Source: Anaerosacchariphilus polymeriproducens (lineage in GTDB: Bacteria > Bacillota > Clostridia > Lachnospirales > Lachnospiraceae). From it: a stretch of 64,000 nt of DNA. Shown here one piece after another: positions 26,698 to 33,989 of the stretch (position 1 is its first letter; every line of letters starts with the position of its first letter). The notes under the pieces were generated by a model that worked only from the letters and a program-made list of their open reading frames with translations, searched no databases and was not told where the DNA came from. The translations under genes were made by a program, and so were the position numbers. The DNA lies in the NCBI RefSeq assembly GCF_003363435.1, contig NZ_QRCT01000050.1, positions 310,001 through 374,000 of the forward strand, given 5' to 3'.

Positions 26698-27621
26698 ATG
26701 GATAAAACAGCGAAAGGATTAGTAAATTTTGTAGTAAATCAAGTGGGAACTCCATATGTATACGGAGCAAAGGGACAAGTAGTCACAGAGTCATTAATAA
26801 ATTTATGGGCGAAAGAAAGTCCCAATGTGTATGATGCAGTTTACAAGGCGAAAGCTAGGAGATACATAGGAAAAGTTGCAAATGATTGCAGTGGGTTGAT
26901 AAGCCGGTATACAGGAGTCTTAAGGGGAAGTTCTAACTTCTTCGATACCGCGCAGGAAAGGTTACCTATTAGTCAGATCAATGATTCGCATATAGGCTGG
27001 GCAGTTTGGAAGCGAGGACATATTGGAGTTTATATCGGTGATGGTATGGTAGTAGAAGCCAGGGGGATAGACTGGGGCACTATTAAAGTCAGCAGAACGT
27101 CTAATTCCTGGACTCATTTGTTGAAAGTGAAAGAGATTGATTATTCTTCTTGTGTAAAAACGGAAAGCTCAATCTATGAGCCGGGTAAATTTGCATTTGA
27201 AGTAGTGGACTATCAAAAATGGATTAATAAGCATTATGGCAAGTTAATTAAAAAGCATTTTGGTGCATTACTGGTAGAGGATAATATATATGGTCTAAAA
27301 ACCAGAAATGCATCCTTGTGTATATGGAAGTTTCGAATGAATAATAAAGAGTTAGGTTATACATTCGACTTAAATAATACCTACTATGGTTCAATGTGTA
27401 TCAAATATGGAAACGCTCAGATCGTTAAACTTGGAAAAAAGACAAGGGATGTCTATCTTGTGCAAGGCACTTTGAGAGTAAAAGGGTATTATACAAGTAC
27501 GTTAGATGGTTACTGTGGAAACGTTACAGATAAGGCAATCAGAGAATTTCAGAGAGATAGTGGATTGACCGTAGATGGTGAATGCGGTGCTAATACGTGG
27601 GATAAATTATTTAATTCATAA
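26698..27621 (+). CDS. Endolysin: NlpC/P60 peptidase plus peptidoglycan-binding domain
   Basis: A 307-residue lysin. The N-terminal domain has Cys64 in NDCSGLIS and His108 in RGHIGVYIGDG, the catalytic pair of NlpC/P60 wall peptidases. A middle region (~150-220) resembles a degenerate repeat. The C-terminus (~235-307) is a PG_binding_1 fold (GYYTSTLDGYCGNVTDKAIREFQ). There is no signal peptide, consistent with holin-dependent release. It closes the lysis cassette and the prophage. Confidence 0.9.
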   Translation: MDKTAKGLVNFVVNQVGTPYVYGAKGQVVTESLINLWAKESPNVYDAVYKAKARRYIGKVANDCSGLISRYTGVLRGSSNFFDTAQERLPISQINDSHIGWAVWKRGHIGVYIGDGMVVEARGIDWGTIKVSRTSNSWTHLLKVKEIDYSSCVKTESSIYEPGKFAFEVVDYQKWINKHYGKLIKKHFGALLVEDNIYGLKTRNASLCIWKFRMNNKELGYTFDLNNTYYGSMCIKYGNAQIVKLGKKTRDVYLVQGTLRVKGYYTSTLDGYCGNVTDKAIREFQRDSGLTVDGECGANTWDKLFNS

Positions 27622-27627
27622 TTTGAA

Positions 27628-27653
27628 GGGGTGGAGAAATCCACCTCTTTTTT
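27628..27653 (+). terminator. Rho-independent terminator after lysin
   Basis: GGGGTGGA and TCCACCTC pair around a GAAA tetraloop, followed by TTTTTT. It ends the late phage transcript. Confidence 0.85.
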
Positions 27654-27687
27654 ATTGCAATTTTTTACATAAACTTACTGGAAAGTA

Positions 27688-27717
27688 TTGACAATATTAT
27701 AATAACGGAACTAAACT
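27688..27717 (+). promoter_or_regulatory. Possible promoter for 27753 gene
   Basis: TTGACA at 27688-27693 and TAAACT at 27712-27717 with an 18-bp spacer, 36 bp before the ATG of the next gene. Confidence 0.45.
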
Positions 27718-27752
27718 TTAAAAGTAAAAAATAAATATGAAAGGAATTATAA

Positions 27753-28682
27753 ATGTTTAATAAATTATTTGACGAAATATGGAAAAAATATAAACCTCTT
27801 TATATAATTATCTTTTTGCTTTTTAGTTGCTTCTGTGTGGTAAAGTTTTGTTATAATATTTCATCAGCTAGAGAAACTTTGTTTCGTACACTTTTAATAT
27901 TGTTTTCTCATGGCTTTAGTATATTTTTCATTGTAGGTATAATATTGGCTATAAGATATCTTCTAAGGCTAGGGGATAAAAAGGCTCAGGAAGAAATAGA
28001 GCGTTATCATAAACCATTTAATTTAGAATCTATTGAAAAAAAGTATATTAGTGGTTTATTAACTGAGTGGCGTGGAAAGTTAGATGAAAAGTACGGAAAA
28101 ATACTTGAAATACTTATAATTAATGAGTGTGATATGGATATTCGTTATATAAAAGGATACATTGCATTGTACGAAGGAGTTACAAAAATAAGTAAAATTG
28201 ATTTTGAAATTAATAATTTAACAAAGTCGTATAAAGAAAGAATTTTTTATGAATTAATGGATGATAGAATATCTCTTTGGGATGGTTTTGATATTTATAT
28301 TTCAGAAATTAAGTTTAATGAAGTGGAAGAAAAAGACATAAAAATTAAGGGAAATCGTAAAATAAGAACACATTTTTTTGTGTTAAATTTGGATAAATTT
28401 TATGATTTTAAGTTTTTAGGTATAAGAACTACACACAATCTAATCTGGATAAAGAAGAAGTTTAAAATGATAATAATAGACAGAATAAAATTTATATGCA
28501 GAAGAAGAGTGTTCCATATAGGACAAAAACCGCCTTTAAAGGAAGAACTTCTAAGATGTTTCAGAATTGCTATTTTTTTGCCTTTAATTATATTTATTGT
28601 ATCAATACTTCCAATACTGGTTGTTTTTGATTTTGTTAAGTTATTTATAGAGTTATTTGAAATTTGGAAGAGTATTCTATAA
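27753..28682 (+). CDS. AT-rich membrane protein of unknown function
   Basis: A 309-residue protein with two N-terminal membrane helices (~18-35, ~45-68) and one or two near the C-terminus (~268-297). A soluble ~190-residue middle domain is rich in lysine and aromatic residues. It is clearly lower in GC than the prophage and is the first gene of the toxin island. It could be an immunity or toxin-delivery accessory protein, but no family is recognised. Confidence 0.6.
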   Translation: MFNKLFDEIWKKYKPLYIIIFLLFSCFCVVKFCYNISSARETLFRTLLILFSHGFSIFFIVGIILAIRYLLRLGDKKAQEEIERYHKPFNLESIEKKYISGLLTEWRGKLDEKYGKILEILIINECDMDIRYIKGYIALYEGVTKISKIDFEINNLTKSYKERIFYELMDDRISLWDGFDIYISEIKFNEVEEKDIKIKGNRKIRTHFFVLNLDKFYDFKFLGIRTTHNLIWIKKKFKMIIIDRIKFICRRRVFHIGQKPPLKEELLRCFRIAIFLPLIIFIVSILPILVVFDFVKLFIELFEIWKSIL

Positions 28683-28781
28683 TAAATTGTAAGACATATT
28701 TTGTATTTTATTATAGAAAAATAAATCGCCTGCGTATTGTGTTTATTATACTTATTAAATATAATTATGCTTTTAAAATTA

Positions 28782-28820
28782 TTGACATAATAAACCAGTA
28801 TATGTAAAAATAGTAAGGTC
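28782..28820 (+). promoter_or_regulatory. Toxin promoter with conserved block (copy 1)
   Basis: TTGACA 28782-28787, 17-bp spacer, TAAAAA 28805-28810. The stretch ATGTAAAAATAGTAAGGT starting at 28802 is identical to those at the second toxin and at 56.7 kb, extending past the -10 into the start-site region, which suggests a bound regulator or shared promoter class. Confidence 0.65.
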
Positions 28821-28873
28821 AATAAAAAACGAGGGAAAATATTAATGAATACTATTATGAGTAAGGGGGAGTC

Positions 28874-30571
28874 ATGCAGAGAGACTTAAAATTATATTTT
28901 GAAAAAACAGAGAAAATCGCTAATGATCTTAATGCTTATTTAAGAGCAGTTACCACGATGGAAACTGTATTAAAAAATGTGTGTAAGAAGTTGTCACATT
29001 GTGAAGGGAAATCGATTGATGCGATACTGGATACGAAAGAGGATTTAGAGAAAGATATTAAGAAATGTAAAAACGAGATAAAAGATCTTTATGATTTGTT
29101 CCAAGGTTACAACACCGATATGCAGAATATCATGGAACCTAAGGATAAAAGTAGTATGATGCGTGTTGACCGTAATGACATTGCATGGAATAAGTATCAG
29201 ATTAGCCAACAAGTTGAAATCGTACATAATTTGAAAGTCTTAATCCAAGCAAATTCACAAGGTTATGCCTATGGTGTGAATGAACTAACAGGGAATGAAG
29301 ATGATGAGGAAATCAAAAAGCAGCAAAGAAACGGAGCTAAAATCGATGAGATTTTCAATACTATAGTACCGAGTAGTTATGCTATATTAAAACAAAACAT
29401 GGACGATATAGATAATTTTCATGAAACAAAGGTAATTCCTTTTGAAAATATGGATGATACTTATGCATCAAAAGCTGGAAAAATATTAAAGACATATGAA
29501 GGGAATTTAGAATGGTTTGTTAGAATTGCCGGGAAAGTCATAAAGGCAAGAGCTGATTTTGAAAATGGAGCAAGGAAGGCTCTTTGGGATATGTTAGAAG
29601 GTACGGTGAAACTGGGAGCAGGATTGCTTGTATTTGACGCATCGGTTCAAGTATTAGCAGTCTGCAAGTTGTTAGACATGGATCCGCCTAAGTGGGCATC
29701 TCACGTATATGAAAAGGGAATAGAATCAGCAAAAATGTTTGTCAGTTTAAAATGGATTCCTGCCTTAGGTCAGCAGATTATGGATTCTGTCGAGGAAGAT
29801 GGGATATTTTATGCATCGGGTTATACAGTGGGTTCCTTAATAGGTGCCAAAGGATTGGATAAGCTGGGCAAAGCCGCTAAAGTTGCTGTACAAGGAACCA
29901 AAACAACGTCTATTCTAAAAACCGCCACCTGTGCAGATGACTTTTTGAATGCAGGAGTAAATACAATAGATGATTTATTAAATGCCGGAGTCAGATCTTT
30001 GGATGACTTAATAAATGCCGGAGTCAAATCGCTTGATGATTTGGTGAAAATCGGAATCAAATCTATCGATGATTTAGTTAAGTTGGGTGTGAAATCAGCA
30101 GATGAACTGGCAAAGTTGGGTATTACTTCCGTAGAGCAATTGAAGAAGATAGGTATTAATTCTATGGATGATTTAGCGAAGCTTGGAATTACATCAAAAG
30201 AGGAGTTGGCTAAGGTTGGTGTGAAGTCTGCAGATGATTTTGTTGAGAGTGGCACGAACACTCCGAAACCATATGCAAATAGTAGGCCAAGCTACGGCAA
30301 AGGTCAAGTTGATCAAGTTTGGGAGAATGCAAAAGACCCAGTTACAGGGAAAGTTTATGATCCTACTGGTAAGGAGATTACATGGGATAAATCAAAACCT
30401 AGAAAAGGACAATGGGATATGGGGCACATTCCTGGTGAAAAGTATTCTGATATGCATAAGTTGTATATGGATGGGATAATCAGCAAGGAGGAGTTCTTAA
30501 AATGGTATAGAGATCCTGCAAATTATCGACCTGAATTACCAAGTACGAATAGAAGTCATTTATATGAATAA
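28874..30571 (+). CDS. LXG-like polymorphic toxin with GH-E nuclease tip
   Basis: A 565-residue protein without Sec signal. Residues ~1-215 are a long helical domain like the LXG/WXG100-type targeting domains of type VII-exported toxins. Residues ~240-345 hold two hydrophobic segments (KLGAGLLVFDASVQVLAVC and SGYTVGSLIGAKGLD). Residues 360-458 are nine 11-residue repeats. The C-terminal ~90 residues carry a GH-E-type HNH/EndoVII nuclease tip: GQWDMGHIPGEKY with Gly517, His518 and Glu522, and a terminal STNRSHLYE. The tip is expected to cut nucleic acid in rival cells. An ankyrin immunity candidate follows 13 bases after the stop. No type VII secretion genes are in the window, so export is inferred. 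Confidence 0.82.
   Translation: MQRDLKLYFEKTEKIANDLNAYLRAVTTMETVLKNVCKKLSHCEGKSIDAILDTKEDLEKDIKKCKNEIKDLYDLFQGYNTDMQNIMEPKDKSSMMRVDRNDIAWNKYQISQQVEIVHNLKVLIQANSQGYAYGVNELTGNEDDEEIKKQQRNGAKIDEIFNTIVPSSYAILKQNMDDIDNFHETKVIPFENMDDTYASKAGKILKTYEGNLEWFVRIAGKVIKARADFENGARKALWDMLEGTVKLGAGLLVFDASVQVLAVCKLLDMDPPKWASHVYEKGIESAKMFVSLKWIPALGQQIMDSVEEDGIFYASGYTVGSLIGAKGLDKLGKAAKVAVQGTKTTSILKTATCADDFLNAGVNTIDDLLNAGVRSLDDLINAGVKSLDDLVKIGIKSIDDLVKLGVKSADELAKLGITSVEQLKKIGINSMDDLAKLGITSKEELAKVGVKSADDFVESGTNTPKPYANSRPSYGKGQVDQVWENAKDPVTGKVYDPTGKEITWDKSKPRKGQWDMGHIPGEKYSDMHKLYMDGIISKEEFLKWYRDPANYRPELPSTNRSHLYE
29951..30247 (+). repeat. Nine 11-residue repeats in toxin 1
   Basis: The protein segment 360-458 is exactly nine units of 11 residues with consensus [A/L/I]GVxSxDDLxx, for example AGVRSLDDLIN, LGITSVEQLKK, LGITSKEELAK. 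At DNA level each unit is 33 bp. The pattern predicts a solenoid of short helices separating the export part from the toxic tip. Confidence 0.9.
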
Positions 30572-30583
30572 GGAGATGATGTA

Positions 30584-31111
30584 GTGGATTTAATTAAAGC
30601 AGATTATAATACAGTTATTAAATTTGGAAATAAAGAAGATTTATTAAGTAAAATTGAGATGGAAAATAAAACTATTTCAGATATAATAAATATACCAGAT
30701 AAAAATGGGGTAAGTTTATTAGAAAAAGCTCTAATAAGCAGAAAGTTCGAAATAGCTCAATTTTTATTAGATTGTGGTGCGGAAGTTAATATTGTCTCTA
30801 TTGAAGGATGTAATGAATTTCACTATATAGCTGCTAATATTAATAGTGTTGGTGCAGTTGATGTAGCATATGAGCTTCTTGATAAAGGTGTTGATTTATC
30901 AAAAAAAGAAAAGAAGTTTGGAAATACAGCTTTGTTTACATTATGCCAAGAAGTATTAAAGCGTAGATCTACAGAAGGGATTAAATTTATATGTAAATGT
31001 TTGCAAAGTAAGCCTAATGTTGATGAAAATAATAAGCTTGGTTATAATGTAAGAAAAATACTTGAAGAAAGAGGCACTGATGAAATGAAGAATTTATTGG
31101 AGGAAATATGA
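30584..31111 (+). CDS. Ankyrin-repeat immunity candidate
   Basis: A 175-residue protein from GTG 30584 behind AAGGAGATGATG. Ankyrin units are visible: DKNGVSLLEKALISRKFEI, AQFLLDCGAEVNIVSIEG and a further YELLDKGVDLSKKEKKFGNTAL. Ankyrin proteins are a known immunity class for nuclease tips of polymorphic toxins, and the gene directly follows the GH-E toxin. It is expected to bind and block that tip in the cytoplasm. The stop overlaps the next start (ATGA). Confidence 0.78.
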   Translation: MDLIKADYNTVIKFGNKEDLLSKIEMENKTISDIINIPDKNGVSLLEKALISRKFEIAQFLLDCGAEVNIVSIEGCNEFHYIAANINSVGAVDVAYELLDKGVDLSKKEKKFGNTALFTLCQEVLKRRSTEGIKFICKCLQSKPNVDENNKLGYNVRKILEERGTDEMKNLLEEI

Positions 31112-31437
31112 TAAAAGAAAGTATGGGAATGGGAGGTTCTGTTGTATCAAAGAACATCCTTGAGGGAAAAGGGAAACTAAAATGGTGCGTTAGAGAAGAG
31201 GCTGTAAATGAGGTTGATAATGGATGGAGATTTTTATCTGATATAGATACAGATGAATTTTTATCTGATTCTTCAAATATGGTTGTATGCGACTGGGGCA
31301 CTATTATTGAAATTGAACCGGCAATTATTGAAATATTTAATATGCCAATTGGAACAGATATTATATTAGTTGAAGAGAATAATCAAAAGGCTTTTGTATA
31401 TACTGAGACAGGTGAAAAAGTTAATTTTATTATATAG
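31108..31437 (+). CDS. DUF2185/Imm33-like immunity protein
   Basis: A 109-residue protein with the DUF2185 pattern: VVSKNILEGKGKLKWCVREE, then NGWRFLSDIDTDEFLSD and VVCDWGTIIEIEPAI. DUF2185 (Imm33) proteins often lie in toxin-immunity arrays. It overlaps the ankyrin gene by 4 bases. Its own toxin is not in the window, so it may be a retained orphan immunity gene. Confidence 0.75.
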   Translation: MIKESMGMGGSVVSKNILEGKGKLKWCVREEAVNEVDNGWRFLSDIDTDEFLSDSSNMVVCDWGTIIEIEPAIIEIFNMPIGTDIILVEENNQKAFVYTETGEKVNFII

Positions 31438-31489
31438 AGTATTATTGATAATAATGAAATGGGATTAAAAGGGACTTTGAGGTGTATAA

Positions 31490-32347
31490 ATGGGGTTGGA
31501 TAAAGAAGAAAAAATAGAACCTAAAAGAAATATTCTGGCAGTAATATATTTATTCTGCAAAAAGCATATTCCTGAAATGGTTGTGATTATTCCGGGGATT
31601 CTTACAATATTAACATATATTATAAAAGTATTTGAGTATTTTTGGTTGAAAGGATATTATGATTATTTTAATGTAGCGGATGAGTTTATGTTGACTTCTG
31701 TAGAGTTAAATATATATAGATTAATTATTGGTTTTACAGTGATTATAGTTTATTTGATATATACTATAATTGTAGTTGGTTCAAAAGGTAACTGGATTTT
31801 GAAAGGTGTTTATTTTATACTTATTCCGTTTATAATAAATTTTTATTTATTATCATATGGCTTGACTGAGTGGGGGGGTATTTTAATAAAAGTAAAAGCT
31901 TCGTTCTTATTAATATTTTTCCATTGGGTATTAATTTTTTGTCTTGGATATTGTTTGGATATTACGTTTCAAAGCAAGCTAACTATAAAAAATAGAAAGA
32001 AAATGTTAAAAGAAAAATCATCAAAATTTACTACATTTTGGAATATAAAAAAACTGATATTGATTTTTATAATTTTATGTTCGATTATAATTTGTATAAG
32101 TTATATTTATACTCAGCGAAATAATTATGCAAGAATTCAAAAGCAGTTTGATTATATTGAATTCAATGACGGCTCATATGCTATTCTTGGAACAGATGGA
32201 AAAAGATTTTTAATACAAAAATGTGAAATTAATAAAAAGAAAAGTACAATAATTTTAGATACAGATACATATAAGATTATCAATTGTCAAAATGTTTTAG
32301 TTAATAGAGCTATATTTAAAAAGGCTATACGTAAGTGTGACTTGTAG
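31490..32347 (+). CDS. Polytopic membrane protein in immunity array
   Basis: A 285-residue, very AT-rich gene. Five to six hydrophobic segments (~33-50, 73-93, 103-125, 133-158, 185-207) end in a soluble C-terminal ~70-residue domain. It follows the immunity genes and precedes a strong terminator, so it probably belongs to the same transcript. Membrane immunity proteins exist for pore-forming tips, but none is visible here. Confidence 0.6.
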   Translation: MGLDKEEKIEPKRNILAVIYLFCKKHIPEMVVIIPGILTILTYIIKVFEYFWLKGYYDYFNVADEFMLTSVELNIYRLIIGFTVIIVYLIYTIIVVGSKGNWILKGVYFILIPFIINFYLLSYGLTEWGGILIKVKASFLLIFFHWVLIFCLGYCLDITFQSKLTIKNRKKMLKEKSSKFTTFWNIKKLILIFIILCSIIICISYIYTQRNNYARIQKQFDYIEFNDGSYAILGTDGKRFLIQKCEINKKKSTIILDTDTYKIINCQNVLVNRAIFKKAIRKCDL

Positions 32348-32389
32348 AAAGTGATATATGAGCTAATATTACATGAATAGAATATTATA

Positions 32390-32419
32390 CCCCCTGTAAT
32401 CCACGCAAGGGGGCTTTTT
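32390..32419 (+). terminator. Terminator of first toxin operon
   Basis: CCCCCT and AGGGGG pair across a 12-base loop, followed by CTTTTTA. Confidence 0.75.
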
Positions 32420-32628
32420 ATTGTTGTAGATGTTGGTATTATTTATTTTGTAACTATTAAAATAGTAAATTAGCAATATTTGATAAATAGTAAGTTAAAA
32501 TATATGTAACGTAGTAATATTGAGTCATATCTATTAAGAATTTCTTAAAATCAAAAAATAGCATTGAAAAAGGAACGTGTGTTTGGTATGATTTTTTTTA
32601 TATTACAATAGAAAAGAGGAAATTTTAA

Positions 32629-32844
32629 ATGAATAAAGAATTTGAAAATTATATCTTAAATAGGTGCGAAGCTGAATTGCTGAAAAATAACGAATATAAA
32701 AATATACAAAAAAAACTTGCTTATGCATCTAAGAATGCTGATATAAATGTATATATCGAATTATCTTTATATATGCAGATTATTATTATGAAAATATGTT
32801 ATAAATTAGCTATAAAAGATACTTTTCATTTTGTATTAGATTAA
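32629..32844 (+). CDS. Small hypothetical protein
   Basis: A 71-residue AT-rich frame with an AAGAGGAAA site before ATG. It is helical and lacks a recognisable motif; the C-terminus is moderately hydrophobic (YMQIIIMKICYKLAI). Its end coincides with the beginning of the deacetylase remnant, so it may be the tip of an inserted immunity cassette. Confidence 0.45.
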   Translation: MNKEFENYILNRCEAELLKNNEYKNIQKKLAYASKNADINVYIELSLYMQIIIMKICYKLAIKDTFHFVLD

Positions 32845-33292
32845 TTATACTTCTTTACCATTTCGACCTCCATACGGGGATTACAATAATCAGTTATTGG
32901 AGGTAGCGGAGGAATGCAAATATTATACCATACAATGGGATGTGGATTCTCTTGACTGGAAAGATTATGGGGCAGATGCTATTGTCAAAAAGGTATGTGA
33001 GCATAAGAACTTAAAAAATGGTTCGATCATTTTATTGCACAATGGGGCCACATATACACCAGATGCATTGGAAGATGTAATTGATACTTTAAAGGAAAAG
33101 GGCTATGATTTCGTTCCTATCTCAGAATTAATTATTAAAGATGATTACCATATTGATTTTACAGGCAAGCAGATACCAAATAAGAAACCCAAACCGGAAA
33201 TAGATGAGGATAATAATGACAATGCAGTGTCAGATACGCAGGAAGATTTAGATTCAGATATTGATGAAGATGAGCAGGAAGATTCAGATTAA
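32840..33292 (+). pseudogene. Polysaccharide deacetylase, C-terminal remnant
   Basis: The frame from 32840 encodes FRPPYGDYNNQLLEVAEE, YYTIQWDVDSLDWKDYG and GSIILLHNGA. These are the later motifs of NodB-type peptidoglycan or chitin deacetylases, followed by an acidic low-complexity tail. The N-terminal half, with the metal-binding Asp and HxxxH motifs, is missing and the frame begins after a TAG at 32837. It was probably a wall-modifying enzyme cut by insertion of the upstream toxin/immunity cassette. Confidence 0.8.
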
Positions 33293-33429
33293 GGATTCTA
33301 AGGGAATGCTGTGACTGGAGTATAGACGATTTCCGTGAAATGAGTAAGATATGTATATGGGAGATGCCCAGATCCGACCGCAAGAATAGTTAAAAGTTAT
33401 TACAATACTATATTTTATGTAAATTAATT

Positions 33430-33466
33430 GCCAGTGGAGGTTTTTTTATGAATTCCACTGGCTTTC
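33430..33466 (+). terminator. Terminator downstream of deacetylase remnant
   Basis: GCCAGTGGA pairs with TCCACTGGC around a T-rich loop, followed by TTTCCCTC. Confidence 0.7.
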
Positions 33467-33902
33467 CCTCTATTTATACAGATGTTTAATTAAGCACCCT
33501 AAAGGTTATTTTCTTCAGGATTCAAAAATAAAAGTTATTTATTTTATAAAAATCTACTAATAGTGCAAAGAATTATGATATGTGTTGGCTAAAAGATATA
33601 AAATAACCATTTTTGTTTTTTACCTTTTTTATTATTATATAGTAATATGAAAACAGAGAAAAAATCATCATCCATCGATAATTTTCAAATAGAGGTGAGC
33701 CACCAGTGCCAAAAGCACCAAGTCCAACTATTATGTAAAAAAATCATGTTAACGGTAGAGCCAGATTTTATTTAAGATTTTATTAATAATAGATTTTAAT
33801 CATTTTAATTTTTTTCAAAAGCGGATTTGAAAGTATATTTACTAACGATGGTTAGGGAGTTACTTAAACAAAAAATCAAGTATTATTAATATATTTAAAA
33901 TA
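33467..33902. other. Gene-free AT-rich spacer
   Basis: About 430 bases with no convincing gene. A GAGGTGAGCCACC stretch near 33693 is followed only by a frame of about ten codons, which may be the decayed start of an older toxin-locus gene. The second toxin promoter begins at 33903. Confidence 0.6.
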
Positions 33903-33941
33903 TTGACATAATAAACCAGTCTATGTAAAAATAGTAAGGTC
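33903..33941 (+). promoter_or_regulatory. Toxin promoter with conserved block (copy 2)
   Basis: TTGACA 33903-33908, 17-bp spacer, TAAAAA 33926-33931. It is almost identical to copy 1 from -35 through the start region; ATGTAAAAATAGTAAGGT is unchanged. Confidence 0.65.
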
Positions 33942-33989
33942 AATAAAAAATGAGGGAATTTATGAATACTTTTTGAGTAAGGGGGAGTT

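Larger units (their letters stand above)
1..27660 (+). mobile_element. Siphovirus-type prophage, left end outside window
   Basis: A continuous co-directional block carries recognisable phage modules in canonical order: SSB and nuclease genes, late regulator, small and large terminase, HK97-type portal, ClpP-like protease, capsid, connectors, tail tube, frameshifted tail chaperones, tape measure, tail tip, holin and endolysin. It ends at a strong hairpin after the lysin (27628-27653). No integrase, repressor or att site is visible, so the left boundary lies before base 1 and the right boundary is only inferred from the change to toxin genes with lower GC. All structural genes appear intact, so the phage may be functional. 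Confidence 0.93.

Noticed and set aside
27600-28860. Prophage right attachment site
   Set aside because: No tRNA or direct repeat of another window segment could be found; without the left end the att core cannot be identified.
33690-33770. Small gene after GAGGTGAGCCACC
   Set aside because: The frames are about 10 and 26 codons, lack similarity to anything I recognise and end before the next promoter; treated as decayed sequence.
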